From assembly GCF_000455825.1 (NCBI RefSeq), contig NZ_ATAO01000002.1:109497-173496 (forward strand): a DNA stretch of 64,000 nt, in the 5' to 3' direction. This DNA is from Microbacterium maritypicum MF109. GTDB lineage: Bacteria > Actinomycetota > Actinomycetes > Actinomycetales > Microbacteriaceae. Position numbers and translations under genes: made by a program. Positions 17,302 through 25,136 of this stretch are shown in pieces (position 1 is the first letter of the stretch; each line of letters begins with the position of its first letter). Under the pieces are notes generated by a model. That model was not told the origin of the DNA. It did no database searches and saw nothing but the letters and a program-made list of their open reading frames with translations.

Positions 17302-17320
17302 TTAGGTTTGCCTATCCTAC
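17302..17320 (-). promoter_or_regulatory. IdeR/DtxR-like iron box of the des operon
   Basis: Top strand TTAGGTTTGCCTATCCTAC matches 15 of 19 positions of the IdeR/DtxR consensus TTAGGTTAGGCTAACCTAA. It overlaps the likely promoter of desA (TAGGAT on the minus strand lies inside it) and precedes the AGGAG ribosome-binding site. Confidence 0.85.
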
Positions 17321-17352
17321 ATATGATTTTTGGACTGTATAGAAAAACTCGC

Positions 17353-17384
17353 GACGTGGGCGGATGCGGACGTGGGCGGATGCG
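17353..17384. repeat. 16-bp tandem duplication
   Basis: GACGTGGGCGGATGCG occurs twice head to tail (17353-17368, 17369-17384) in the gene-free stretch between the des promoter and tRNA-Arg. No function apparent. Confidence 0.85.
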
Positions 17385-17423
17385 GCAGCATCGAGGACCG
17401 ATGACAGCGGGCAGAAACGCAGA

Positions 17424-17451
17424 AACGGCCCCCACCGAAGTGGAAGCCGTT
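17424..17451 (-). terminator. Terminator hairpin of tRNA-Arg
   Basis: On the minus strand AACGGC-tt-CCAC-ttcg-GTGG-gg-GCCGTT with a TTCG tetraloop, followed by TTTCTGCGTTTCTG, about 20 bases beyond the tRNA 3' end. Confidence 0.75.
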
Positions 17452-17473
17452 CCTTCACTGTCTCAACACAGTG

Positions 17474-17546
17474 TGCGCCCGAAGGGACTCGAACCCCTAA
17501 CCTTCTGATCCGTAGTCAGATGCTCTATCCATTGAGCTACGGGCGC
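17474..17546 (-). tRNA. tRNA-Arg (anticodon ACG)
   Basis: 73 nt. Acceptor stem GCGCCCG/CGGGCGC with discriminator A; D-arm with AATGGAT loop; anticodon arm TCTGA-CTACGGA-TCAGA giving ACG (position 34 normally becomes inosine); T-arm GGTTCGAGTCC with the universal TTCGA. CCA is not encoded. Confidence 0.96.
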
Positions 17547-17610
17547 CCAGCCCGCTCAGCGGGCCGTAGAACAGCCTACAACAGTCCCGACGCGAAAGCG
17601 AAACGAGGCC

Positions 17611-18195
17611 TCAGTCCTCCACCGACGCGGCCTTCTGCTGCTTCTTCCGGCGCTTGGCCTTGGCCCTCTGCTCCGACGAGAGCGCCTGCAGATCGACGAG
17701 TCGAAGGGCCTGCATCCGCGCTTCGCGCATGCGGTTGTAATCGGGATCCTGATCCGGACGCATGCCCTCGACCCGCAGTCGGCGGTCGAGGTTGTGGCGC
17801 ACATCCGCCCAGGCGGCGTCACGCGCCTCCTCGACGATCTCGGCGAGCCGATCGCGGTCCTGCATGATCTCTCGCAGGCGCACGGCAACGCCGGTGGACT
17901 GCTTGGCACGTCGGCGGAGGTTGCGCACATCGCGGTCGCGGTAGTCGTGCGTCCCCACCGGATCGGAGTGCCGGCCCCTCGCCCTCTTGCGCAACGCGGT
18001 GACGGTGGCAGCGGCCTCTTCCGACTCCTCGGCCATGGCACGAAGCGCCTCACGCGCGTCGTCGATGTACTTGTCCATGTCGAAGACGCCGTCTTCGGCG
18101 ATGGTGCCGATGAGGATGTGGTTCTTCACGGCGAGGCGCGCCGCAGCGGTCGCGATCGCAACGCCCTCGGCGATGGCATCCGCTGTCCGTCCCAC
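17611..18195 (-). CDS. Conserved actinobacterial protein of unknown function
   Basis: 194 residues. Residues 1-30 are helical and start TADAIAEGVAIATAAARLAVKNHILIGTI; then a charged helical region with EEAAATVTALRKRARGRHSDPVG, a middle part NLRRRAKQSTGVAVRLREIM, and a strongly basic end KAKRRKKQQKAASVED. No membrane segment, signal peptide or known catalytic motif that I recognise; the charge pattern would suit a nucleic-acid or ribosome-associated protein, but that is only inference. GTG start at 18195 has GGAGG five bases upstream. Confidence 0.75.
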   Translation of the reverse strand: MGRTADAIAEGVAIATAAARLAVKNHILIGTIAEDGVFDMDKYIDDAREALRAMAEESEEAAATVTALRKRARGRHSDPVGTHDYRDRDVRNLRRRAKQSTGVAVRLREIMQDRDRLAEIVEEARDAAWADVRHNLDRRLRVEGMRPDQDPDYNRMREARMQALRLVDLQALSSEQRAKAKRRKKQQKAASVED

Positions 18196-18325
18196 CGGTA
18201 CCTCCTCTCCTTGAGCGTACCGGTATCACTGCAGCCCGGTGTCGGCCAGAATGGTTCGGAATCAGCTTGCCCCACCCATCCGACATCCGCGGGTTCGCAC
18301 CAGGATCGCGCCGTGCAGGAGAGCA

Positions 18326-19165
18326 ATGAAGCACCTCGAACTCACCGGCAGCACCACCGTGATCACCGGAGCGGCGAACGGGATGGGCGCGGATATCGCA
18401 CGCCTGCTGGCGGCTCGGGGAGTGCACCTCGCGCTCATCGACCACGACGCCGCGTCACTCGCGACGATCGCGGCCGAACTGCAGGGTGTGCGCGTGACGA
18501 CGCACGTCGTCGACCTCCGCCACGACGAGGCCGTGTTCGCGACCGCCGCCGACATCACCGAGGCCCACCCGCGCATCAACGCCCTGATCACGTGCGCCGG
18601 CTCGTCGATGCTCGGCGACATCGACCAGCTCACCATGGAGGAGATGCGCTGGCTCACCGACGTGAACCTCTGGGGAACGGTCTCGGTCACCAAAGCCCTT
18701 CTCCCCGCGCTCCGCGCCGCGCCGGCCGCGCACATCACGCACCTGGCGAGCGTCTACGCACTCGCCGCCCCCGCCGGCCGCATCCCGTACGCGGTCAGCA
18801 AGTTCGCGGTGCGCGCGTTCTCCGAGGCTCTGCGGCACGAGCTCGAGGGCACCTCGGTGAGCGTCGGAGCCGTCTACCCTGCGGGGGTGCGCACCGGGAT
18901 CATCCTGCACGGTCGCTACGCCGCGGCGATCGACCCGGAGGTGGCGGCCCGGGCCGCCGCCGCGCAGGCCGCGATGTACCACACCGAGCCCACCGATGCC
19001 GCGGCCCGGATCGTGCGGGCGACCGAACGACGGGCTGCGCGCACGATGGTCGGGCGAGAAGCCCGCCTGATCGACGTGCTCACCCGCATCGCTCCCGCCT
19101 CCTACTGGCGAGTGATGCGTCGCCCGCTGCGCGCGGCGATCGACACCACGACGCCGGCGACCTGA
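18326..19165 (+). CDS. Short-chain dehydrogenase/reductase
   Basis: 279 residues, classical SDR length. TGAANGMGADIA (TGxxxGxG, NAD(P) binding, near residue 14), NALITCAGSS in place of NNAG, catalytic Ser in THLASVYAL and YAVSK (Tyr and Lys of the catalytic tetrad). Aspartate after the second strand (LIDHDAAS) suggests NAD(H) preference. Substrate cannot be told. Start ATG is supported by CAGGAG 5 bases upstream; a longer in-frame start at 18239 has no such site. The stop codon lies in a 19-bp tandem repeat. Confidence 0.9.
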   Translation: MKHLELTGSTTVITGAANGMGADIARLLAARGVHLALIDHDAASLATIAAELQGVRVTTHVVDLRHDEAVFATAADITEAHPRINALITCAGSSMLGDIDQLTMEEMRWLTDVNLWGTVSVTKALLPALRAAPAAHITHLASVYALAAPAGRIPYAVSKFAVRAFSEALRHELEGTSVSVGAVYPAGVRTGIILHGRYAAAIDPEVAARAAAAQAAMYHTEPTDAAARIVRATERRAARTMVGREARLIDVLTRIAPASYWRVMRRPLRAAIDTTTPAT

Positions 19166-19199
19166 GGCGACGCCGGCGACCTGAGGCGACGCCGGCGAC
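19151..19199. repeat. 19-bp tandem repeat spanning a stop codon
   Basis: ACGCCGGCGACCTGAGGCG occurs at 19151-19169 and 19170-19188, with 11 further bases of a third copy (19189-19199). The TGA stop of the dehydrogenase gene (19163-19165) is inside the first copy; the second copy places another TGA in the next frame. Confidence 0.9.
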
Positions 19200-19209
19200 A
19201 GGCTCCCGC

Positions 19210-20073
19210 TCAGCGGACGGTGCCCACCCAGATGGCCGAGGCCCACGCCTGCTGGTCGCCGTTGCAGCCGACCGATCCGGGATAGCCCCGCACCACGGCC
19301 ATGCAGTTCGCGAGGAACTCCGGGTCACCGCCGAACAGCGCCCCGTACGCCCCGGATGAGGTGAGCGCGCCCCATACGCGGAACTGGTAGATGTGCGCGA
19401 GCTCATGCGCCATCGCCCAGTTCAACCGACCGGCACTCCAGTTCGCGATGTCGGCGCGGTACTTGATGTATCCGTTGCTGTTCGCGCAGGCCGGGGCGTT
19501 CCCGCCCGCACACGACGAGGACTCGTAGAGTCCCACGCCCCCACCACCGACGAGGTCGAGGGCTGCCCGCACCCGCGCGTACCCCTCCGGACCGCTCGAC
19601 GACCACATCGGCCCTCCGGGACCCGAGCTCTGTGCCGCCTGCCAGGACGCGACCTCTGTGCCCACCTTCTCCGTGAGCGCGTGCAGGGTCGCCGTGGCCG
19701 CCGCGACGGTATCGGGGTTCTCCTTCTCGGCGGCGACGGCCTGCTGTGCCGACAGGGCGGCGGCGCGGTGCGCGGCCGTGTCCACCCGACCTTCGGCCCC
19801 TTGGAGTGCGGCGGTCAGGGCTTGGACCTCGGCGAGGAAGGCGGGCCGCAGCGCGAGGACGGCGGCGCGATCGGCGGTCTCCTGCTCTGCGCGTTCGACG
19901 GCCCCGTCGAGGTAGTCGGTGCGCTGGCCGGCGTCGCGATACTGGCCGTTCAGTGCGACGAGCTGTGCGACAGCGGTCGTTCTCTCGTGCTCGAGGGCGT
20001 CAGCTCTGCCGATCATCCCCGAGATGAGTAGCACCGAGGCGGCGAGGGTGACGGCCAGCACCCGGCGGATCAC
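19210..20073 (-). CDS. Exported HExxH protein, putative gluzincin-type metalloprotease
   Basis: 287 residues. N-terminal membrane/signal segment (residues 5-25: VLAVTLAASVLLISGMIG), a long Ala/Gln/Glu coiled coil (about 28-130), then a C-terminal domain with four or more cysteines. That domain holds AMAHELAHIYQFR (HELAH at 223-227) and, 25 residues after the second histidine, DPEFLANCMA with Glu252. HExxH plus a downstream ExxAN is the zinc-ligand layout of gluzincins such as ImmA/IrrE-like and M-clan MA peptidases. So a cell-surface or secreted zinc protease is likely but unproven; I do not recognise a named family. GTG start overlaps the stop of the upstream small gene (GTGA). Confidence 0.75.
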   Translation of the reverse strand: MIRRVLAVTLAASVLLISGMIGRADALEHERTTAVAQLVALNGQYRDAGQRTDYLDGAVERAEQETADRAAVLALRPAFLAEVQALTAALQGAEGRVDTAAHRAAALSAQQAVAAEKENPDTVAAATATLHALTEKVGTEVASWQAAQSSGPGGPMWSSSGPEGYARVRAALDLVGGGGVGLYESSSCAGGNAPACANSNGYIKYRADIANWSAGRLNWAMAHELAHIYQFRVWGALTSSGAYGALFGGDPEFLANCMAVVRGYPGSVGCNGDQQAWASAIWVGTVR

Positions 20074-20315
20074 GGCAGGAACCCCGTCGTGTCGGCGATC
20101 TGCGCGTCCTGCTCAGCGAGCTTCGACCGCAGGGCGGTGAGCTTCTCGGCGAGTTCCCGGTTCTCGCCGCGCGACGTGTCCAGCGCACCTTCGACGCGTG
20201 CGATCTCCGCTTTGACCGCGGCGATCGACGCCATGCGCTCCTGATCCGCGATCGCGACGAGCGTGATCCCGCCGACGAGCAACAGGCATCCGACCGCGAC
20301 AGCAAGACTCCGCAT
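20070..20315 (-). CDS. Small membrane-anchored coiled-coil protein
   Basis: 81 residues. One N-terminal membrane segment (LAVAVGCLLLVGGITLVAIA, 4-23) followed by a ~50-residue charged coiled coil (SIAAVKAEIARVEGAL... and ENRELAEKLTALRSKLAEQ) and a short end TTGFLP. The shape resembles FtsB/FtsL-like or spanin-like single-pass proteins, without a recognisable family. ATG 20315 follows GGGGAG; the stop overlaps the GTG of the HExxH gene, so the two are coupled and probably work together. Confidence 0.7.
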   Translation of the reverse strand: MRSLAVAVGCLLLVGGITLVAIADQERMASIAAVKAEIARVEGALDTSRGENRELAEKLTALRSKLAEQDAQIADTTGFLP

Positions 20316-20423
20316 CTCGCTCCCCAGGACAGCGCAACAGTTCCGGACCGACTCCGATCGCCCCAATATACAACCGGAGCCGACTCTGCGGTCCCCCGAC
20401 CTGCGTCAGGGCGAACCGGCAGC

Positions 20424-21089
20424 TCAGGCCGTCAGGTCACTGTTCTCGGCGAGGCGTCGCTCGGCTGCGGACTGACCACTGGCGAGGTGCGCGGGGACGA
20501 TCCGGCGCAATGCCTCGGTGTCACGCGCAGTCATCGCCTCGAGGATGATGCGATGCTCGTCCGCCATCGCGAGCAGATCGTCGTGCTGACCGAACAACCA
20601 GCGCAGACGCGTGAGGAACACGGCGATGAGCTCTCCGAGCATCTCGTTTGCCGCGAGTTCGACGGCGACCTCGTGGAACTCCGCTGCGGCCACCCTCGCA
20701 GCCTCGGAATCCTGCGCCTTCGCGGCCGCGAGCTCACGCTCGTAGACCTCGCGGATCCGGGCGATACCGGCCTCGTCGTGCCGCTCGGCGGCGAACACGA
20801 AGATCAGCGTCTCGATGGCCTCGCGCACCTCGGCGAAGTCCTGGATGTCCCGATGGGTGAACTCCCGCACGACTGCCCAGGTGCGGGGACGGGCGACGAC
20901 GATCCCCTCCGCGACGAGCGTGCGGATGGCCTCCCGGACCGGAAGTCGCGACACATTGAGCTCTGCCGCGATGTCGCGCTCCACCAAGCGCGACCCCGGC
21001 ATCCGCCGCCCGAGGATGATGTCATCGCGAAGGATGCGCGTGACCCTCACCGACTCGAGTTCGCCGCCTCCTGCTATAGCCCCCGCCAT
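20424..21089 (-). CDS. GntR-family regulator, FadR/FCD subfamily
   Basis: 221 residues. Winged helix in residues 10-75 with SRLVERDIAAELNVSRLPVREAIRTL, then an all-helical FCD domain with the metal/ligand pattern AEFHEVAVELAANEML and a late DEHRIILEAM histidine. Such regulators usually respond to carboxylic acids. No obvious catabolic operon is adjacent. The start shows GAGAAT 6 bases upstream and no ribosome-binding site. A near-palindrome TTGGTATCCCAA lies 38 bases upstream of the start. Confidence 0.88.
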   Translation of the reverse strand: MAGAIAGGGELESVRVTRILRDDIILGRRMPGSRLVERDIAAELNVSRLPVREAIRTLVAEGIVVARPRTWAVVREFTHRDIQDFAEVREAIETLIFVFAAERHDEAGIARIREVYERELAAAKAQDSEAARVAAAEFHEVAVELAANEMLGELIAVFLTRLRWLFGQHDDLLAMADEHRIILEAMTARDTEALRRIVPAHLASGQSAAERRLAENSDLTA

Positions 21090-21127
21090 CTGGGCATTCT
21101 CGCACTCCCGGCGGTGTTCCTCAACTT

Positions 21128-21139
21128 TTGGTATCCCAA
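21128..21139. promoter_or_regulatory. Possible GntR operator
   Basis: TTGG-TATC-CCAA, close to the TGGTATACCA-like half-site symmetry used by many FadR/FCD regulators, 38 bases upstream of the GntR gene start. Suggests autoregulation; inference only. Confidence 0.4.
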
Positions 21140-21165
21140 GCCCTCGCAGCGGCGGCGGCCCGGGC

Positions 21166-21191
21166 GGGGACGAGGGCTCCTCCCTCGCCCC
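21166..21191 (-). terminator. Hairpin after the NADP oxidoreductase gene
   Basis: GGGG-a-CGAGGG-ctcct-CCCTCG-CCCC forms a 10-bp GC stem with one bulged base, 10 bases beyond the stop of the 21201-21842 gene. No T-tract. Confidence 0.4.
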
Positions 21192-21200
21192 CGACGACGC

Positions 21201-21842
21201 TCAGGGCAGGCGGTTCGCGATCGCGAGGTTCGCCGTGAGCTCTTCGGCAGTCTGCCGCACCACATACGCCGGGCGGTCGCGCTCGACCCTCCAGGACTCA
21301 CTGAGCGGACCCACGTTGACGGTGTCGAAGCCGGCCTCGTCGTAGAAGCGCGTCACGAAGGCCACGGCTTCCACGTCATCGCCGGCCGTGGCCAGCGCGC
21401 GACGGTCGGGGGTGCCGGCCGGCGTTCCGTCGGACGTGATCTCCGAGGCGAAGATGTGGTTGAACGCCTTCGCGATCTTCGCGCCGGGGAGCGCACGCTG
21501 CACCAGCTCCGACGTCGTGGTCTCCCCCTTGTCGAGGGCTTCGATGTGTCCGTCCCGCTCGAAGTAGTAGTTGTTGGTGTCGAGGACGATCTTGCCCGCG
21601 AGCTGCTCGGCCGGGAGCTGGTCGATCGCGCCGAGGGGCACAGTGACGACGGCCACGTCTGCGGCAGCGGCCGCGTCCTGCGCCGTCGCGGCCCGAGCCC
21701 TGGGCCCGAGCTCGGCGACCAGGTCGGCGAGTGTCTCCGGTCCGCGCGAGTTGGCGATCACCACGTCGTAGCCGTTCGCGATCGCGACGCGTGCGACCTG
21801 GCTGCCGATGTGTCCTGCACCGATGATTCCGAGAGTTGTCAT
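21201..21842 (-). CDS. NADPH-dependent F420 reductase-like oxidoreductase (Rossmann)
   Basis: 213 residues. Begins LGIIGAGHIGSQVARVAIANG, the dinucleotide-binding motif, with ANSRGPETL after strand 2 (Asn/Ser/Arg contact the 2'-phosphate, so NADPH), then DVAVVTVPLGAI, VLDTNNYY and AKAFNHIFA. This is the 'coenzyme F420-dependent NADP oxidoreductase' family, which in non-F420 organisms acts as a general small reductase. Not linked to an operon. True substrate unknown. Confidence 0.85.
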   Translation of the reverse strand: MTTLGIIGAGHIGSQVARVAIANGYDVVIANSRGPETLADLVAELGPRARAATAQDAAAAADVAVVTVPLGAIDQLPAEQLAGKIVLDTNNYYFERDGHIEALDKGETTTSELVQRALPGAKIAKAFNHIFASEITSDGTPAGTPDRRALATAGDDVEAVAFVTRFYDEAGFDTVNVGPLSESWRVERDRPAYVVRQTAEELTANLAIANRLP

Positions 21843-21901
21843 GTTGGCCCCAACGCCTCGCGCTCAGGGCTATTCCCGTCGAGTGCTCGCGTGACCGTGG
21901 C

Positions 21902-22867
21902 TCAGACCTCGCGCAGCAGGCTCTCCTCGGTGCGGCGGTAGCCCAGCTGCTCATACAGGTCGACGGCCCCCGTGTTGAAGCCGAAGGCATGCAGCCCGAT
22001 CGAGTCCGCGCCGAGCCTGCGGGCTTCTCTCTCGGCGGCGTGCATCAACGCGCGTCCGTATCCCTTCCGGCGCTGATCCGCGGCCACCTCGATGTCGAGG
22101 ATGAACGCCTGCGGACGACCGTCACGCCGCCGCATCCCGAACCACAGGATGCCGACCTCGGTTCCGTCGACAGCAGCGGTGAAGAATTCCTGTCCTTCGG
22201 TATCGAGCCCGTCGGGAAGCTCCTCGACCATCTGGCGATGCGACTCGGCGATCGCCTCCTCGGGCGTGTAGCGCCCCGACGCGACGAGGTCGTGCGCGAA
22301 CCCTTCCTCCGACGCTGCCGCGAAGCGGGGGAAGCGTTCCGCGGTCATCGGCGACACCTCGACGCGGGAAGCGGGGTCGCGCACCGGAAGCGGTTCGAGC
22401 ACCATCTGGATCGAGGCCACCTCGAATCCGCCCTGTTCGGCGAATACCCGTCCGGCCGTGTCCTGCGGAAAGAGCTGCGCCCCGATCTGGGTGGCGCCCA
22501 TGTCGCGCGCGATCGGGAGCAGGAGCGCGAGCAGCCCTTCGTTCTGGGCATCGCTCAGTGTCTCGGCACCGCCGAGGCCGACGTCGAGGTCGAGGTCGAG
22601 GTCGAGCAGGAGCATCTTCTGTCCGCTCAGGGCCAGCACGAGTGTTCCGAGTTCGCCGTCCGCATCGTCGACGATGCGCATGACCCGCGTCGTCGAGGTC
22701 GCACCGTCCTCCGGGAACAGGTCGCCGAACACCTGCTCGACGTGCCCGACAGCGTCCGCGCCGAGGCGTCGCCCCGACTCCCTGTTCCGGTCGATCAGGC
22801 GCTGCCGTGCGGTTGTCGCCCACGCCTCGAAGCGGGTGGAGGGGAGGGGCGTCAGGTGCAGGGACAT
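21902..22867 (-). CDS. GNAT acetyltransferase with two GNAT-like halves
   Basis: 321 residues. The C-terminal half is a clear GNAT domain: VEVSPMTAERF, FILDIEVAADQRRKGYGRALMHAAE (acetyl-CoA loop RRKGYGRA) and NTGAVDLYEQLGYRRTEES. The N-terminal half (1-170) has the topology of a degenerate second GNAT domain (TLVLALSGQKMLLLDLDL, FAEQGGFEVAS). A run LDLDLDLD is encoded by four GTCGAG hexamers (22583-22606). Start ATG 22867 is preceded at 6 bases by CAGGAT, a possible leaderless -10. Substrate unknown. Confidence 0.82.
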   Translation of the reverse strand: MSLHLTPLPSTRFEAWATTARQRLIDRNRESGRRLGADAVGHVEQVFGDLFPEDGATSTTRVMRIVDDADGELGTLVLALSGQKMLLLDLDLDLDVGLGGAETLSDAQNEGLLALLLPIARDMGATQIGAQLFPQDTAGRVFAEQGGFEVASIQMVLEPLPVRDPASRVEVSPMTAERFPRFAAASEEGFAHDLVASGRYTPEEAIAESHRQMVEELPDGLDTEGQEFFTAAVDGTEVGILWFGMRRRDGRPQAFILDIEVAADQRRKGYGRALMHAAEREARRLGADSIGLHAFGFNTGAVDLYEQLGYRRTEESLLREV

Positions 22868-22883
22868 GCGTCCATCCTGCACC

Positions 22884-23318
22884 TCAGCTGCGCGTGAGCG
22901 CGTCTTCCGCGGCGACCCAGGCGAGCATGGCGCACTTGACGCGCGCGACGTACTTCGACACCCCACCGAGGGCAGCGGCATCACCGAGGAGCTCTTCATC
23001 CGGTTCGATCGTGCCGCGGGATCGCATCGCCTCGCGGAAGGCCGCGATGCGCACCTCGAGGTCTTCGACGCTGAGTCCTTCCGCGAGCTCCGCCAGCAGA
23101 GACGCCGATGCCTGCGAGATCGCGCAGCCGTGCCCCTCCCAGGCGATCGCCTCGACGCTGCCGTCGGCATCGCGGTGCACCTGCAGGGTGATCTCGTCAC
23201 CGCAGGTCGGGTTCAACTGGTGGGACTGCGCGGGGATCTCGTCGCGGAGTCCATAGCCGTGCGGCGTGCGCGAGTGGTCCAGGATCAGCTCCTGGTACAG
23301 GTTCTGCAGGTCGCTCAT
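22884..23318 (-). CDS. sufU: SufU iron-sulfur cluster assembly / sulfur-relay protein
   Basis: 144 residues. Three conserved cysteines with their family surroundings: NPTCGDEI (Cys39), GHGCAISQAS (Cys65) and ARVKCAMLAW (Cys129); the Asp in CGD completes the zinc site. In Gram-positive bacteria SufU accepts persulfide from SufS and passes it to the SufBCD scaffold. Its ATG overlaps the stop of sufS as ATGA, so the pair is coupled. sufBCD are not in the window. Confidence 0.94.
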   Translation of the reverse strand: MSDLQNLYQELILDHSRTPHGYGLRDEIPAQSHQLNPTCGDEITLQVHRDADGSVEAIAWEGHGCAISQASASLLAELAEGLSVEDLEVRIAAFREAMRSRGTIEPDEELLGDAAALGGVSKYVARVKCAMLAWVAAEDALTRS

Positions 23319-24622
23319 GCGCCCCTCCGGAAGAAGTCGATCGCTCCGGCGACGCCCTCGATCACGGCGTCCACCTCGGCCTCGGTCGTGTACAGGTAGG
23401 TGCTCGCCCTGGTGGAGGAGGTCACACCCAGGCGGCGGTGCAGCGGTTGCGCGCAATGGTGGCCGACGCGAACGGCGATGCCGCGGTCGTCGAGGAACTG
23501 ACCCACGTCGTGCGAGTGGATGCCCTCGACGTCGAAGCTCGCGAGGCCGACGCGGGGCAGGTCGATACCGGCGCCGAGCACACGCACGCCGTCGATCGCG
23601 CTCAGCCCGTCGACGAGACGGCGGCCGAACGCGGCCTCGTGCGCGGCGATGCGCGGCATCCCCACCTCGGTCAGGTATCCCACGGCCGCGGCGAGCGCGA
23701 TCGCCTGCGAGACGCGCTGCGTTCCCGCTTCGAAGCGCTGGGGCGGCGGCAGATATTCGGCCTCGGTCGTGGTCACCGTGGTGATCATCGAACCGCCCGT
23801 CAGGAACGGGGGCATCGCTGCCAGCACCTCGCGCCGACCGTAGAGGGCGCCGATGCCGGTCGGTCCGAGCATCTTGTGACCGGACAGCACGGCGAAGTCG
23901 ACCCCGAGGGCACGCACGTCGAGCGGGAGGTGGGGTGCCGACTGGCAGGCGTCGAGCAGCGTCAGCGCGCCGACCTCGCGCGCGAGCGAGACGAGCTGAT
24001 CGACGGGGTTGACGACACCGAGCACATTGGAGACATGGGTGAACGCGACGAGCTTCGTACGGGCGGTGATCAGCTCTGCCGCGACGTCGAGCCGCAGGCC
24101 CCCGTGGTCGTCGAGGGGTATGACCTTCAGCGTCGCGCCGGTGCGCGCCGCCAGCTCCTGCCACGGGATGAGGTTCGCGTGGTGCTCCATCTCTGTGGTC
24201 ACGATCTCGTCGCCTTCGCGGAGACGGAGCCCCTCGGCGGCCGCTCCCCCGCGCCCGAGCGACGCGTTCGACAGCGAGTACGCGACGAGGTTGATCGCCT
24301 CGGTCGCGTTCGAGGTCCAGACGATCTCGTCGTCGGCGGCGCCCACGAATCGGGCGACGGCGGCGCGCGCGTCTTCGAAGAGCTCGGTCGCCTCGGCGGC
24401 GAGCGTGTGCGCGCCACGGTGCACCGCGGAGTTCATGGAGGTCGCGAAGTCACGCTCGGCGTCGAGCACCGCGGTCGGGCGCTGCGACGTCGCCCCCGAG
24501 TCGAGATACACGAGCGGATGCCCGTGCACCTGCGCTCCCAGGATCGGGAAGTCCCCGCGGATGCGCCGCACCTCGGCCTCGTTCAAGGGGGCGATCAGGT
24601 CGACACCGGGAGAAACGCTCAT
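23315..24622 (-). CDS. sufS: SufS group II cysteine desulfurase
   Basis: 435 residues. N-terminal VYLDSGATSQRP, PLP lysine in VLSGHKMLGPTGIGALYGR, and the catalytic cysteine loop in RVGHHCAQPLHRRLG. It removes sulfur from L-cysteine (giving alanine) as an enzyme persulfide that is handed to SufU, encoded directly downstream with a 4-base overlap. No ribosome-binding site is visible; GAAACT ends 6 bases before the ATG, so leaderless translation is possible. Confidence 0.95.
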   Translation of the reverse strand: MSVSPGVDLIAPLNEAEVRRIRGDFPILGAQVHGHPLVYLDSGATSQRPTAVLDAERDFATSMNSAVHRGAHTLAAEATELFEDARAAVARFVGAADDEIVWTSNATEAINLVAYSLSNASLGRGGAAAEGLRLREGDEIVTTEMEHHANLIPWQELAARTGATLKVIPLDDHGGLRLDVAAELITARTKLVAFTHVSNVLGVVNPVDQLVSLAREVGALTLLDACQSAPHLPLDVRALGVDFAVLSGHKMLGPTGIGALYGRREVLAAMPPFLTGGSMITTVTTTEAEYLPPPQRFEAGTQRVSQAIALAAAVGYLTEVGMPRIAAHEAAFGRRLVDGLSAIDGVRVLGAGIDLPRVGLASFDVEGIHSHDVGQFLDDRGIAVRVGHHCAQPLHRRLGVTSSTRASTYLYTTEAEVDAVIEGVAGAIDFFRRGA

Positions 24623-24664
24623 CGTTCCAGTTTCCCACCTGTGAGCAGGGGGTGGGCGCAGGCG

Positions 24665-25045
24665 TCAGCGCCCGTCGAGCGTCTTCGCGTCGGCGGCCTC
24701 GTCGTAGCGGTCCTGCGCATCGCGGACATCCTCCACGTGCGACTCCGCCCAGACCTGCAGCGCCTGGAGCGGCTCGTGCAGGGTCCGCCCGAGCGGGGTG
24801 AGTCGGTACCGGGGATGACCGTCGTCACCGACCGCCCGCTCGAGCATCCCGTCGCGTTCGAGGGCGCGGAGTGTGTCGACGAGCACCTTCTTCGTGATCC
24901 CGTCCATCCGGCTGTGCAGCTCGCCGAAGCGCAGCGGCTGCTCGTGCAGGAGGACGACGATCATCGCGGTCCACTTGTTCGCGATGCGGGCGAGGGACGC
25001 GCGCGACGGGCAACTGGCGGAGAACACCGTCCATGTGCGCGACAT
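24665..25045 (-). CDS. HxlR-family winged-helix regulator
   Basis: 126 residues. Core HxlR pattern ANKWTAMIVVLLHEQPLRFGELHSRMDGITKKVLVDTLRALERDGMLERA followed by the wing PRYRLTPLGRTLHEPLQAL. HxlR proteins often sense redox or electrophile stress; a single cysteine near residue 12 (SASCPSR) could be the sensor. Start ATG 25045 follows AAGGAG at 6 bases. Divergent from a SnoaL-like gene, the probable target. Confidence 0.9.
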   Translation of the reverse strand: MSRTWTVFSASCPSRASLARIANKWTAMIVVLLHEQPLRFGELHSRMDGITKKVLVDTLRALERDGMLERAVGDDGHPRYRLTPLGRTLHEPLQALQVWAESHVEDVRDAQDRYDEAADAKTLDGR

Positions 25046-25136
25046 CCGCCGCTCCTTCCCCGGTGACGTTGAAGTAACCGCGTCCCGGTCGAGACGCTGG
25101 ATGCTCCACAGTACCGACCCATCCAGGAGGAGCATC

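Noticed and set aside
17474..17546. tRNA-Arg as an integration hot spot
   Set aside because: No duplicate of the tRNA 3' end and no integrase or foreign-looking genes adjacent in the window.
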